Source: Heterocephalus glaber
Taxonomy: Eukaryota > Chordata > Mammalia > Rodentia > Bathyergidae
DNA: 64,000 nucleotides
NCBI RefSeq assembly: GCF_000247695.1
Contig: NW_004624732.1
Span: 43,513,816 to 43,577,815 of the forward strand
Direction of reading: 5' to 3'
The first letter of the stretch is position 1, and each line of letters opens with the position of its first letter. The position numbers were made by a program, and so were the translations under genes. The notes beneath the pieces are model-generated. The model ran no database searches. It saw only the letters and a program-made list of their open reading frames with translations, and was not told where the DNA came from. Below are positions 48,849 to 60,038 of this stretch, piece after piece.

Positions 48849-49135
48849 TAAATTTTTTCTTAAATGTATTACAGTGAAAGACACATTGCCATTGATCCCT
48901 CTCAAAATACTCCCCCTCACTTCAAATACACTTATGCCATCATTCTTGCCACTTTCTAAAGCAGTTCTGGAAGTCTTCGCTCGTGAACTTTTTAGTTGCA
49001 TTATCGTGCCTGCCTTGATGTTCTAAATTGATTCAAAACTTTACCTTTGATAGTCATTTTGACTTTCGGAAAAAACAAGAAGTCGTATGGTACAGATCTG
49101 ATGAACACTGTGGATGAGGAGAGACTGTAACGTCT
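48849..49135 (-). pseudogene. Mariner transposase C-terminal fossil
   Basis: Read from 49135 down in shifting frames, the sequence gives KDVTVSPHPQCSSDL (family: ...LPHPPYSPDLAP), then DFLFFPKVKMTIKGK (family: CDFFLFPKLK...LKG), then DNATKKFTSEDFQNCFRKWQ, WHKCI and SEGEYFE. Members of the family end in a WxKCI...G.YFEGD pattern. The N-terminal helix-turn-helix and most of the catalytic domain are not seen. At least two frameshifts and several stops show it is long dead. The order of motifs and their spacing make the assignment firm; the subfamily (for example a mammal-wide mariner) is not determined. In the intact family this enzyme cuts and pastes the element at TA. Confidence 0.85.
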
Positions 49136-49261
49136 TTATGAGGCTGCCTTTCCATGGGATGGCATGTAGCAACAGCATTCACCACATTTTCTGATCACAC
49201 CTTCCAAAGACACTCATGAAGAGGGAAGCCAAAATGATCCGCCAATGGACTCCACCTTTAC

Positions 49262-49362
49262 TGTGCGTTGTTTTATTGTGTTGTTTTGTGTTCCACTGCT
49301 AGAGCTCAAATGCAGGGCCCTGTGGCTTGGGCAAGTGCTCCTCACTGTGCTATTCATCCAGC
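49262..49362 (-). mobile_element. ID-like SINE, old and diverged
   Basis: TTTTATTGTGTTGTTTTGTG tail, then GAGCTCAAATGCAGGGCCC, TTGGGCAAGTGCTCCTCAC, GTGCTATTCATCCAGCC. It parallels the next element block by block, but with many changes. Confidence 0.5.
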
Positions 49363-49384
49363 CTTACCCCTATTTTGTTTTTAT

Positions 49385-49490
49385 TTTGCTTTGTTTTTAC
49401 TTATTGCAGAGCTGGTGCTGGGAACCAAACCCCGGGCCTCATGCATGCTAGGCAAGTACTCTACCACTGAGCTTATACCCCTCCCTTCAC
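49385..49490 (-). mobile_element. ID SINE, old type
   Basis: GGTGCTGGGAACCAAACCCC, GGGCCTCATGCATGCTAGGC, AAGTACTCTACCACTGAGC. This is the complement of the older ID consensus with GAGTAYTTGCCTAGCATGC, and better preserved than its neighbour. Confidence 0.85.
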
Positions 49491-50574
49491 CTCTGTTTTA
49501 TATCCCACTGGCTCCATCAAACAAGCATGAGGCTCACGTAAGTTCACCCTTTACTTTACTGCATCCACGCACCATCTTTTCTCACGGTTCATTTGCCTCA
49601 ATTGACCAAAGATGCCAAAGAAAACGGACACCAAGTGACAATCTACCAGTGAGTCGGCAGGTTGTTTGAGAAGGCAGTTGTATACTTAGTGCCCTCCTAA
49701 AGCCTCTTGCCAGTTTCTATATGCTCTATGAGCTAAAATCCTGGAGTCAGCAGCATAGTAAAGGCCATGGTGCCTGGTTTGGGCCACTCTCAGGCAACAT
49801 TATACAAGGAAAATCCTTGTAAAGCAGTGGCAGCAAGACCCTGCCTATCTCCAGTCCCCTTTTCAGGCAAATGTTTCCTTTTGAGGCAGTGTCCCCTTTT
49901 GGCAAATGGCCAGAGGAGGGTGCTCTGTGGTTAGAAGAGGACCTTACAGGAGAGAAGCCCCGAACAGGGACCCTCTTTACTTTCCCTCTCCCTTCAAACC
50001 TGCAAGTGGAGCTGCAGTGGTGTTTCTGCTTTTTGTCTCACGCTGTCACTCTCTAGTCTTTGAACAATAGAGGCAACAATGGTCTTGTCTAAATGATTTC
50101 ACAGGCTATTATTCAGACACTCAACTTTTAACATTTCAATTTTGTCGTTCTGTTTCCACACAAAAGGTGAACTTCTACAGTATAATGTTCTCAGAATTAT
50201 GTCAATGAGTAGTAATGGCTTTTAACATTAAGTTGATCATTAACAACTAGGGGATCTGAGGCATAATCAGTACTTCAGTCTTTTGTGTGATTATGACATG
50301 ATGGAATTTGAAACTAATAGAAGGATGCACTCATAACAACTTATAAAAATATTTATATGATAATAAAAGGTTAGTGAAAAGCAAACAGTCTTAAACAGTA
50401 AAAGGTGTAAAAATACTAACATGCTTTATCTAGAGAAGGTGAGCTTCTAAAAGAGAAAAAGAGATACACAGTGTCACTACCACAATCGTTTCTTTGTTTA
50501 TGAAGGTTTTCATAGTATAGCTAAACATTCTGTAAAATGTTCATTTCAATGGAACTTTGTTACATTTTGGGGTT
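49491..50574. other. Unassigned stretch
   Basis: No gene. The 133-codon plus-strand frame 49268-49669 begins inside the two ID copies, so its start is SINE-derived and it is not a gene. Confidence 0.45.
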
Positions 50575-50580
50575 TTTGTT

Positions 50581-50722
50581 CTTTTGAGACAGGGTCTTGC
50601 TATAGAGTTCAGGCTGAATTTGAAAACTATGTAGCCTAGGCTGGCCTCAAACTTGCAGCTGTCCTCCTGCCTCAGCCTCCCAAGAGCTGGGGTTACAGGC
50701 GTGCACGACCACTCCCCACTCC
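50581..50722 (-). mobile_element. B1 SINE with internal duplication
   Basis: CTTTTGAGACAGGGTCTTGC, TATAGAGTTCAGGCTG, then ATGTAGCCTAGGCTGGCCTC, CTGCCTCAGCCTCCCAAGAG, GGGTTACAGGCGTGCACG. The repeated GTTCAGGCTG and CTAGGCTGGCCTCAAAC units are the B1 internal duplication. Confidence 0.92.
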
Positions 50723-51630
50723 AGCATCTTCAGTGGCGCTTTCACAGAGAGACCTACTCCAAAAAGTGTGTATGTGTGTATTTTAAATACAGCAAATAAA
50801 ATGGGAAGGCATTTCTGTGTCTTAAATGTTATTAGAGCTCCTCAACTCCTCAAACTGTTTGGAAAAGAAGGTAGATTGATCATCAGGGAGACTGTCATTA
50901 GAGCTGTGACTATTTGCCCCCAATTCAAACATTGCAACTTTACTTGTGGTAATTATAATTCTATGACAGTGAGTATCAAACCATCCTAAATGTCTTCAAA
51001 GACAGGGATGATTAAGACACAAAGGCTACATTTTCACACTCAGTGAAAGTCATTTATTGAAAGAGATAGTCATTTGTTGTGACGTTTACCCTGAATTTTT
51101 TTCATTAAAAATACTTATAATAGTGAAAAAATAAAAATATGAAATTACATGGTGTATTTGTATATGTGTGTGTTGCGTGCAAAGCAGTATGCATAGCACA
51201 AAAGGGGACAGGAGGCTGAAAGAAGAAAATACACCAAATAAGTAGTGTAAATTTATGGGTGTTGTCTACCCTTTACCCCCCTCTTCTGCTTCTTTCTTCT
51301 TGCTTCTTGTTCTTTTCTGTAGTTCCAATTTTCCTTCAAAAAGCTTATTTTTTTAATTTAAAAAAGAATACTTAATTCTGTTAGCTGTCTTCACTGAAAG
51401 TTTCTGAACCAGATATACATCTAAGAGCAAAGTGCAATTCATCATGTTTTGCACTGTTTGATTTGAAAATACCAAACCTTTGTGCGAGTCACCACTTGCT
51501 ATGTGCTCGTTCTGGTCCCCATAGCCCTTCCTCCCCCGGCCCCGCCTACGCTGGTCCACCTACGTGGTCGTTTCCAGCTTACTTCACCATGCCCACAGTC
51601 CTGCACCAGTTTACTCTGGTAGGTTACCTC
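50723..51630. other. Unassigned stretch
   Basis: AT-rich. A short GC-rich patch at 51530-51580 (CCTCCCCCGGCCCCGCCTAC) lies just before the L1 fragment. No promoter or gene is evident. Confidence 0.4.
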
Positions 51631-51639
51631 ATCTCTGTT

Positions 51640-51965
51640 CACATTGACCTTTTTTTTTTTTTTAACAGTGTTGGAAGATATTTATTACCTAATTTTAAGA
51701 CTTCTTCTAAAGCTACAGTAATTAAGGCAGTGTTGTCATAAGGAAAGACATATAGATCATTGGAATAAAAAGGAGAATCTAGAAACATATATATGGTCCA
51801 CTGATTTTTGAAAGATTATTTAACATTAACATTTTCTAGAACATAAACTCAACTCAAGAGCAGAGGAAAAGATAATATTTTCAACAAATGGTACTAGAAC
51901 ACCTGGTATCCACATGTAAAAAATTAACCTTAACCCTTTGTTTCCATACATAAATAGACTGACCT
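51640..51965 (+). mobile_element. L1 LINE ORF2 fragment
   Basis: TTCTAAAGCTACAGTAATTA, TAAGGCAGTG, ATAGATCATTGGAATAAAAA, ATATGGTCCACTGATTTTTG, CAACAAATGGTACTAGAACA and TATCCACATGTAAAAAATTA follow ORF2 downstream of the reverse transcriptase in order. It is the same part of L1 as the fragment at 1-435, but older and in the other direction. Confidence 0.8.
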
Positions 51966-52963
51966 TTTTAAATCCTAGCTCCCAATATCAACACAAGAGT
52001 TTTTATTTAGGGAATGGAAGCAGAATATTTTAAGGGAGGGTGGAAGGCTTATAGTACCTCATTCCAGGAGGCAAGGAAAGCCTATACGAGAATGTGTGCA
52101 TGCTGCTTGTAGGGAAGGACAAGTTGAGGTGCGAGACAGTACACGAGCAAGTGGGGACTGTTCAGCACACTGTGCTCCAAAGAAATCCACTTGCTGACCT
52201 TTGTATGTGCTTCGTTCTGTCTGGCCCATTTCCCAATCACCTTATAGGTCACTTGGCCCTCTAGGAATACTCTCTTTTGTCCTGTCTTTCATTCTTGTCC
52301 ATTTAATGACAATACATGCAAATTTAATACATGTATCTTACTTGTAGTACTACTGTAGATCAGAAAGAATTCTAAAATGTTCCAACTGAAAACCACTTCA
52401 GCTCTGTAATTATTCCTATTTTCCATTCCACAATTAAATATTAGAAAAATACTGATATATAGAAGAATTGTGCCAAAATCATATTAATAAATTATGCTTA
52501 TAGCTTGTTCTCTTGGCTGTCTTCTTAAAAACTTCAAAGATACAGGAAATTCTTGTGAACTGTAAAACACAGGGATAGTTAGTTGTTTTAGTTTATAACT
52601 CACTCGGCAGTTCTAAGAGTTTGTTTTATGGGTCTTCCTTTCTGATTTTCAACTGCTATTTCTTCAAAATCCTTAGATAAAAACATCAAGTTTATCTTTC
52701 ATATGAAGAAAGCAGAAATATATTGAGACAAGAGCAAGTCAGCCAGGAAGTCAGGAGTCGGTCTCCCAGGGGAGCTCAAGCCAGGAGCAGCAACTGGTGT
52801 TTTCCTGAAGAGCAAGGTCTTTCGTAGACCAGTTTAATCACACTCTGTGATAGAAGAAAAGGATATGTGCACAAACAAACAGCTTTGACGCAGTCTTTTT
52901 GATCTTCAGGAAACTTTTGCTTTCTCAATTCCACAGTCATGGCCAGGGTTGTCAACAATTGTG
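51966..52963. other. Unassigned stretch
   Basis: No recognised repeat or gene. Confidence 0.4.
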
Positions 52964-53047
52964 TCATCCATTCCAAAAAGTGACCATCTACCTGGCCTTA
53001 GTTGGTCATCCATTCCAAAGAGTGACCATCTACCTGGTCTTAGTTGG
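52964..53047. repeat. 42-bp tandem duplication
   Basis: A 42-bp unit starting TCATCCATTCCAAARAGTG is present twice, at 52964-53005 and 53006-53047, with only a couple of differences. The period is a multiple of three, so frame is kept in the short open frame that spans it, but no coding function is supported. Confidence 0.9.
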
Positions 53048-53354
53048 TCTGTCTTTGCTTAAGGACTGTACTTCTTCTGCACCCAGGATGCCATCTGTAT
53101 GAGATCCTGCTTGCTGGCAGCCAGTGTTTGTGCTACTGTATTCTGAGAAGCCACTCCATGGGCAGGCTATTGAGGGACCAGGATACCATGACCTTCTTTC
53201 TTTCATAAGGTTATTGAAAGGTGAGTCAAGAACTACTATATGAGCTTCATTAATGAAATGGAAATAAAAACCACTCTCAGATTATCTCCAAAAAAGTCAT
53301 CTGCATTATTTTTATATTGTTATGAGACAAAATTTCCTAAAACTTTACTGCTTC

Positions 53355-53650
53355 AAACAATAATAAACATTTACTATGTCACGCAGTTCTGGTGGGGTAG
53401 GATTCAGGAGCAACTTAAATGGGTGGTTTCAGCATGGGGTCTGTCATGATGCTGGAGTCATCGGAGACTTGGCAAGGTGGTGCTGGCTGATGACAAGAGG
53501 TCTCATTTCTTTTCCACCTGAGCCCCCCAAAAGGCTGCTCAAGATAGTGTCTAGAACTCCTGAGAGAAAACAACCTGAAAGAATAAGGCAAAAGCCTTAG
53601 GTGACTCTTAACACCTAGCCTGGCAAGTCACAGAGCCCTGTACTGGTCAT
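53355..53650 (-). mobile_element. MLT1-type MaLR LTR
   Basis: Complement of MLT1: AATAAACATTTACTATGTCA, CGCAGTTCTGGTGGGGTAGG, ATTCAGGAGCAACTTAAATG, GGTGGTTTCAGCATGGGGTC, TGTCATGATGC, TGAGCCCCCCAAAAGGCTGC, TAGCCTGGCAAGTCACAGAG. The order matches the ancient MLT1 LTR throughout. Highly diverged. Confidence 0.75.
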
Positions 53651-53734
53651 GTGAGGCAGCCTCGCCACTGTGAGGGGGGCTCTGCACGGCCTAGCAGACA
53701 GCAAAGGTCACTGGGGCTCACCTGGGTCATTTCT

Positions 53735-54185
53735 TGTGACTCAGGATTTGTCCATCGAGATGTGAAGTCTGCTCTTTGACCGATTTGAATCCAGACAGGC
53801 CTGTGGCTATTTTGGCCAATTGAATACAGCAAAAATGATGCTTTGCATGCCAGCACCAGCTTAAGAGTCCTTCATGAGGACACTTAGTTCTCTAATTTCC
53901 TTCCTTTTGGAGTTGTGAGCCACCATATAAAAGCTCAGGCTGCTCTTGTGAAAAGAATGGCTATTTGGAGGTGTCTTGAAATATCGGGCATCTGCACAAA
54001 TAGGCCATGTTGATCGATGACTCAGGTGACTCCAGCACCCACTGTCCTATGACCACAATCACATGAGACTCTCCAAGTCCCCACCAGGGGAGCCCAGCAA
54101 ACTCATAGAACCACAAGGTACAATGCATTAGGGTTTTTAGCCACCGAATCATGATATGATTTGTGATCCAATAACCGAAAACCAG
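53735..54185 (+). mobile_element. Second ancient MaLR/ERVL-like LTR
   Basis: TGTGGCTATTTTGGCCAATT, GAATACAGCAAAAATGATGC, AACTCATAGAACCACAAGGT, and the end TTTAGCCACCGAATCATGAT, GATTTGTGATCCAATAACCG. The end corresponds to the common TTTAAGCCACTAAGTTTTGG...GTTACGCAGCAATAGATAAC terminus of MaLR/ERVL LTRs. The middle is too decayed for a subfamily. Confidence 0.5.
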
Positions 54186-54274
54186 AATAAAAGTTATACA
54201 AATCCTTATTGCTTGTTCTTGCTACTTTATTGTATCAGGTTGTACAACTCTTGCTTTAGAACGTAAATTCCACT

Positions 54275-54650
54275 TCTGCCAGGATTTTTATACCAAAGGC
54301 CTTGAAGAGTATCTGGATCATTACAACCACCACTGTCCCCTAACTGGTACTTTCACGTTGCTTTTTCCTCCTACCTTCTTTTGCCAAAAGAGCAGTCACA
54401 GGAACTTATATAAAATCTTTCCTGGTCCCCAAAGTAGGCTCTGTATTACGCATTTCATTGCAGTATATGTAGCTCCTTAATAGCATTTATTGGACTGTAT
54501 ATTTAATCATAGTTTGTGTAACTGATTTAATGATAATTGTCTTCTTATCTAGATCCTAATCTCCCATAGGTAAATCTTGTAAATATCTTATTCACTGGTC
54601 CATCCCAAGTTTCAAATACAGTACCTGGTATCAGTGAATAGTAATGCCTC
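54275..54650 (+). mobile_element. L2-like LINE fragment
   Basis: ATCCTAATCTCCCATAGGTA, CAGTACCTGGTATCAGTGAA and TAGTAATGCC resemble the L2 3' end in order. The upstream part (CACGTTGCTTTTTCCTCC) is weak. Confidence 0.45.
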
Positions 54651-55772
54651 AAATGTTTTCTGCATATTTCTTGATTTTATAATAGCAACTGATTTTTACT
54701 GCTTTTAGTTTGTCTCTTTTAGGCTACTGCCAGCTACAAAGGAAAAACAAATCAATTAAAGTTTTAGCTAATTTTCACAAGCTTCTGGCAATCAATGAGG
54801 ATAACAGTCACTTGAAATGTGGCATATCACACTCTTCACTTTCTGCCTTTGAGTTAACTTTGGATTCTGTTACCTAAAGTGAAAATCTAGCCACTGCTTA
54901 TTGAGAATAAGTCTTCAGATTTTACCTTGTTCATCAAAATAAAAGAAAAAGAAAAAATTCTCCCATTTCTCAAGTTCTCATTTTACTTTCAGAATTTATT
55001 ATAATACGTTATGTTATTTTTATTTAAAAACTGGTTTTCTGCATTTTCTGTTGCATATTTATTAACTTATTTAGACCACAAATAAAGGATTCCCCAACTC
55101 TTTCCTTCAGAGACCTTGGAAAGCATAAAGCTCTGGTTAATATAATTACACTAGTCTTCAAAAATCAAAATCACTACCAAAATCTCTTCTATACTAATAA
55201 AAAATGAAGCCAAATAGGCTGTTAGGTAAAGCATATGTTAACAAAGCACGTAAGTGGTTAAGCACAAGGACATTTTCCTATATAGGAGACCAAAGGCCCA
55301 AATATTCAATAACAAAAATTTTAGCCATATGTGCACTTATGTAGAACAAATTATTAATTGTTCCCCTCTATAAACACAAGAACTGAATCACAATAAGTAT
55401 GAATAATTTTAAATTATTTTTATGAAACACGGCATTAAATAGTGATGATCATTCAGTGGAAATATACATCAAGATACATGTATTACAGATATACCAAGTT
55501 CATTTTACAGTGTTAAGAGGAGGCAAATTCTCCAAATGCTTACATTCAAAAACATTCCCAAAGAAATTACTTTTTTGGACAATATTTTCAGTATTCTTTC
55601 TCTTTTTTTCTTGCATATGCTTCTAAATCTGTGTTTGGAATACAAACTTCAAACGTAATTACTACAAGTAGAGGAATATGTCTACTTAACATCCATGGAG
55701 GGCTAAATTTACATTCATTGAGTCTTGTGGAAGTTTCCAGCTAAAAATTTTTAAAAGTTTGTCTAGTCTCAT
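54651..55772. other. Unassigned AT-rich stretch
   Basis: No recognised repeat or gene. Confidence 0.45.
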
Positions 55773-55950
55773 GGTGTTCAAAGTTTAATGTGCATTAGAA
55801 TCCACTATAGGGCTCATTCAAACACAGATTTTTGGGTTCCACTCTCAGAGTTCTGATTCCTTAGTACCCAGGGAACACCCAAAAGTTAGCTCTGTAACTA
55901 GTTCTCAGACTGCTAATGTTACTGGTTAGGAGACTATACTTTGAGGGTCA
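55773..55950 (+). mobile_element. MER5A-type hAT-Charlie MITE
   Basis: GTGTTCAAAGTTTAATGTGC, ATTAGAATCCACTATAGGGC, TCATTCAAACACAGATTTTT, GGGTTCCACTCTCAGAGTTC, TGATTCCTTAGTACCCAGGG and a final ACTATACTTTGAGGGTC. All are MER5A blocks in order. Ancient eutherian family, unrelated in age to the hAT pair at 30 and 38 kb. Confidence 0.85.
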
Positions 55951-55954
55951 TCTA

Positions 55955-56090
55955 TCCAACCTACCACTTACTTCAACTTTATAAACAAAGGCTCAGAAGA
56001 GTTGAAAGACGGATCCAATATTTCTGCTGAACTTAGTAGCAAAAATGACAGAAGGGTGCAGGACTAGAATCCAACTTTTCTAATTCCGAG
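55955..56090 (-). mobile_element. MIR SINE
   Basis: CTTTATAAACAAAGGCTCAG, AAGAGTTGAAAGACGGATCC, then TAGTAGCAAAAATGACAG and GACTAGAATCCAACTTTTCT match the MIR complement (ACAGATGAGGAAACTGAGGCTCAGAGAGGTTAAG...TAGTAAGTGGCAGAGC...GGATTCGAACCCAG). Confidence 0.65.
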
Positions 56091-57904
56091 TAGTCTATTT
56101 TTTGACTTAGCTTCCCCATATGAGGTATATTCAGTGCCATATGAGGTACTGATGAATAAGCTATAAAAGAAGTCAGTCACAGCCCAGGAAAAGAGAAAGC
56201 AATGTAAACATCCTCTCTCCTTGTGGACAAAATTGAAGACACAGAGGCACACCAAAAATTGTATGATTCGGGTACTCCTTTGTGGCCACTACTCCCTTTT
56301 TGAAGTTTATTTCCCTCTAAACATCTAAGGACTTACTTTGCATTCTTACATTGCAATGTCTCTGTTGATAACTTTTCAGTAATTCCATTATAGCAAATCA
56401 CAGGGTTGTCAAATCTTCAAGGATCAGAAGAGCATGAGTTGACAAGTAGCAGATGCACAGAAAGAAGTTTTAAATAATGTGTGTTCATTCCCCATGTGGT
56501 GTGAAGTAGAATACCTATTACTCTAGGATAGTAAAACCAGCCGGGAAGTAACATAGAACATAGTTATGCCATGATAGTCACCATTTCTACTACTTTTATT
56601 CAGTGGAGAATCAAAGAATTCAGAAGAAAGAAAACTCTTAGATTTTCAAAAAAGCTGTTTCTGTTTAAGGACAGAGGTTTCTGTTAAAATTTAGTACGAT
56701 TGTGATGTCACTGAGCACAGTGAAAGCTGTGGGCAAACAGAACATTCCCATTGTAATACCACTACTGCAGGCACATTTGAAACACTATAGCTTCTTCAGA
56801 CTATAATTATAACTGTTTGCTGCTTCTGTGGTTTCAAAGATAATAGAAGTTGTTCACAAAATTTACACAACACTGATGTGTTGCATATAAAATATAGACA
56901 GTCACGTGCAAAATGTCCCATTATACATTTTCTCATAGAGAAAAACAGCTGAGAAACCTACAGACCATCAAATTATGACTCCAGTGTTTCATTATAAGCA
57001 ATTAGACTCCATAACCCAAAGGTACAACCAAAATGCTTGGTGTAATTTGGTGAATACCATCTAAGAGCTGGGCTACAGGTACTTGAACCCACAGAAAAAA
57101 GAAATCCTAGAGACTATTCCAAAAATTATTACTTTATTGGTAATTAGTTCTGTAGTCAGAGCGCTGAAGTTAAACTTGGGCTATAATACTTTTTGAATGA
57201 GAATAATTCCAAATCACACTCGTTCATTCCACCAGCACTGATTGGGAAACAGCTGCTCTGTGTCACCACTGTGCCTGCTGTCAAGGAACTCAAAGCCCAA
57301 CAGGAGAGGTGGGCATACACTCAATCCTTTAGCAAACACGGAACACTGCTGTAAAGGAGAAGTATTGTTATAACCACTCATGTTACAAAACAGAACCCAT
57401 ATGTGTTCAAAGGAAAAACAGAAATTAGAAGAGAAATTAGAAGGTATCACCAATAAATTATTTTGACCAATACTGAGAAGAAGTAGGCGTAGTTTTCATA
57501 TAGAAAAGGCCAGAAAATAAAAGCCATGAAATGTTGAAGCCTGAGCCCCTAGAAGGTTATTTATGTTAAGAAACATGGACACTATTTCTAGACAACAGGG
57601 GCCATGGATAGTGGCTTGAGGCTCTGAGGCAGAGGAGTTTCTGAAAAGTCTCTCCGGAAAATATACCCACGAGCAGTGAACAAGACACAAAAGACATGTA
57701 TGTGTGATACCCGGATGAGCAATCTTAATAACAAATGAGTTCATAGGATCCAAGGACAAATAACTCAAGGGGTTAAAGAGATTTAACGTGGATTTTTGCC
57801 CAATGGTTTCTGCTAAATCCTGGTGACCTGAAACCTGAATGTCATAGTTTAGTGACAGGCCACAAACCTGAAGTCACAGCAGAGAGGAACATCAACACAA
57901 CAAG
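56091..57904. other. Unassigned stretch
   Basis: AT-rich DNA, no recognised gene or repeat. Confidence 0.45.
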
Positions 57905-58565
57905 GTAAATGGAAAGAAACAATAAAATAAGAGAAGAAAGACTAAATGAAAATTAAAGATATAATACAGGGGATCAATACAGCCAAAATTTGGTTCTGCA
58001 ATGAAACTAACCTGGACCACATCTTTAACAAAAAAAATCAAGGGGCCGGGGATCTAGCTCAGTGGTTCCGCCGCCTGCCTTGCAAGTGGAAGGACCCAAG
58101 TTTGATCCCCGATACCAAAAAAAAAAAAAAAAAAGAAAGTAAAAATCAAGAAAATGCAAAACAAAAAATCCATACACCCTTCAAGGCATGAATGAAAAGC
58201 TGTGATACATCCAAATAATAAAATACATACTACTCAACAATATGAAATAAATAAACCTGATACATGAACAATGTCAATGAATCTCCAGAGAATTATGCTA
58301 AATGAAAAAAAGCCAATGCTAAAATGTTACATACTGAATGACTCCATTGCTATAACACTCATAGAATAACAGATTGATAGAAAAAGGACAGGTTGGTGAT
58401 GGTCAGAGATTATAGGGGGGTGGAGGGGAAGGGAACCAGGTGAAAATATACAATGGCAGTATGAGTGATCTTTGCAGTAATGGAATCTTTTGTATCTTGT
58501 ACCAACATCAATATCAGATTTGTGGTTTGTACTAACTGATTCTAAGTGAACATAGAAAAGTATGA
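57905..58565 (+). mobile_element. L1M-type LINE, internally deleted, split by an ID
   Basis: The left part (GTAAATGGAAAGAAACAATA, AATTTGGTTCTGCAATGAAA) resembles the L1 ORF2 linker between endonuclease and reverse transcriptase. The right part (GATACATCCAAATAATAAAA, TACTACTCAACAATATG, GATACATGAACAATGTCAAT, GAATCTCCAGAGAATTATGC, TAAATGAAAAAAAGCC, ACTGAATGACTCCATTGC) is the ORF2 C-terminus and 3' end of an old L1M. The intervening ORF2 is missing. Confidence 0.7.
58043..58139 (+). mobile_element. ID SINE (young type), full length, inside L1M
   Basis: GGGCCGGGGATCTAGCTCAG, TGGTTCCGCCGCCTGCC, TTGCAAGTGGAAGGACCC, AGTTTGATCCCCGATACC and a long A tail. Flanked by AAAAATCAAG on both sides (58033-58042 and 58141-58150). 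Among the best-preserved copies. Confidence 0.94.
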
Positions 58566-59307
58566 ACCAAAAACTGTCTAAAGGGGCCGTAAATGTCTGA
58601 GTAGGAAACCATAGTGTTCCCTCCTTTTCAAAAAGCAACTAATAAGCTAGTGAAAACTGTCAAAATCAAGTTTTGAGGAATTTATTATTTAGTCAAAAAC
58701 TTACAACATCCAGAGGGGATGCCTTGGTGAAGAGGGAGCCCGGAGCTCTGTGGTAAGAGGATGCTCTGGCATTTAGAAGTGACTGCCCTCCCACACCCTA
58801 ATCGTCAGCAGTATGAGAAAGCAGCCTGCATTCTTGGTGCAGTGTTAGTGCCACAGGGAACAAAAAAGGCTTTCTTCTCAAATAATTGTGGTTGTGGGTT
58901 TCAACCTGTCTAGTAGTTTCCTCCAGGATCAGCATAATGTCTTCTCTATGTTACATCCAACTCAGTGTCCCTGGGCAGGGGTGGCTACTTAGGAAGTTTT
59001 TCTGAATCATATAATGCTACAGATGTTGGCCAGGGTGGCTTGGGGCAGGGAACAAAGCTTAAGACATGCAGTGTACAGAACAAGAAGCCTCTGGAGAGAA
59101 AGAACTTGGAAAAGAAGATACGTGTGGGTGTAAAGGCTTTTAACAGGGTCCGTGTATGCCAGGGACTAAAGAAAGCCACCTAGTGCCCAGGGTGGGATGC
59201 TCTGGGAGAGGCCTCAGCAGGCCCAATGGTTCACCTCTAGCTGTCCTTCAATCTCCAATCAAGTAGGAAGTGAAGGCTAAGAGATTTTTAAATGGCCTGG
59301 GTCAGCA
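58566..59307. other. Unassigned stretch
   Basis: No gene or repeat recognised. It is slightly less AT-rich than the L1M DNA on both sides. Confidence 0.4.
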
Positions 59308-59455
59308 GTCAGACATGGTGGTACACACCTGTAACCCCAGCACTCCAGGGGCTCAAGCAGGAGGATCGCCGTGTGTTTGAGGCCAGTCTGGACCACATAG
59401 TGAGTTCAAGGCCAGCCTGAACTGTCTAGGGAGATCCTGACTAAGTTGAAGAAGT
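59308..59455 (+). mobile_element. B1 SINE with internal duplication
   Basis: CAGACATGGTGGTACACACC, TGTAACCCCAGCACTCC, GCAGGAGGATCGCCGTGTG, then GAGGCCAGTCTGGACCACAT and AAGGCCAGCCTGAACTG, the two duplicated units separated by AGTGAGTTC. Typical monomeric rodent B1 of about 140 bases. Confidence 0.93.
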
Positions 59456-59959
59456 GCTCAAACACAGAATAAAACTAAGACTGGGATGATTTTTTTCCTT
59501 TAGAATTCTTTTGACAGCTTTAGGTGTTCTTAAACACTTAACAGTGTTAAAACTTATGCAGACCACTGAACTAATAAAACACAAACTTTAGTGTGTACAC
59601 CTTGCCAAAAAAATCCATATTTTACATAAAAATGTGGTTTAGAAAACTCACTAAACAAGTAAACTACCACAACCCACAACAGACAAGAACAAACAAATCC
59701 AAGAAAGAGGAGACAACCTGATTTTCAGTATTGATATATTTTAATATTCAGACATCTAGTATTCAGCTAAAAATGATGAATAGAGATAAAGAAGAATGGT
59801 TCATTCATGAGGGAGAAACTGTCCATGCAGAAAGCCTAACCATTAGACCTACTAGAAAAAGACTTTTTATATAAGCTTAAAGAAGTAGGGGAAATGGAGA
59901 TAATTAAAGAAAAGGAGAAGAATGGAAAATAAGAACATAAAAAAATAAAAATTATTTTA

Positions 59960-60038
59960 GGGCCAGGGATTTAGCTCAGTGGTTTTGCCGCCTGCTGCGC
60001 AAGCACAAGGACCCAAGATCAATCCCCAGTACCAAAAA
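59960..60038 (+). mobile_element. ID SINE (young type) inside L1M/HAL1
   Basis: GGGCCAGGGATTTAGCTCAG, TTTTGCCGCCTGCTGCGC, AAGATCAATCCCCAGTACC, A tail. 13-bp duplication AAAAATTATTTTA at 59947-59959 and 60039-60051. Confidence 0.94.

Noticed and set aside
49268..49669. 133-codon plus-strand frame as a gene
   Set aside because: Its first half is the complement of two ID SINE copies.
51530..51580. CpG island or promoter
   Set aside because: Only about 50 bases of GC-rich sequence; far too short, and no initiator or exon nearby.
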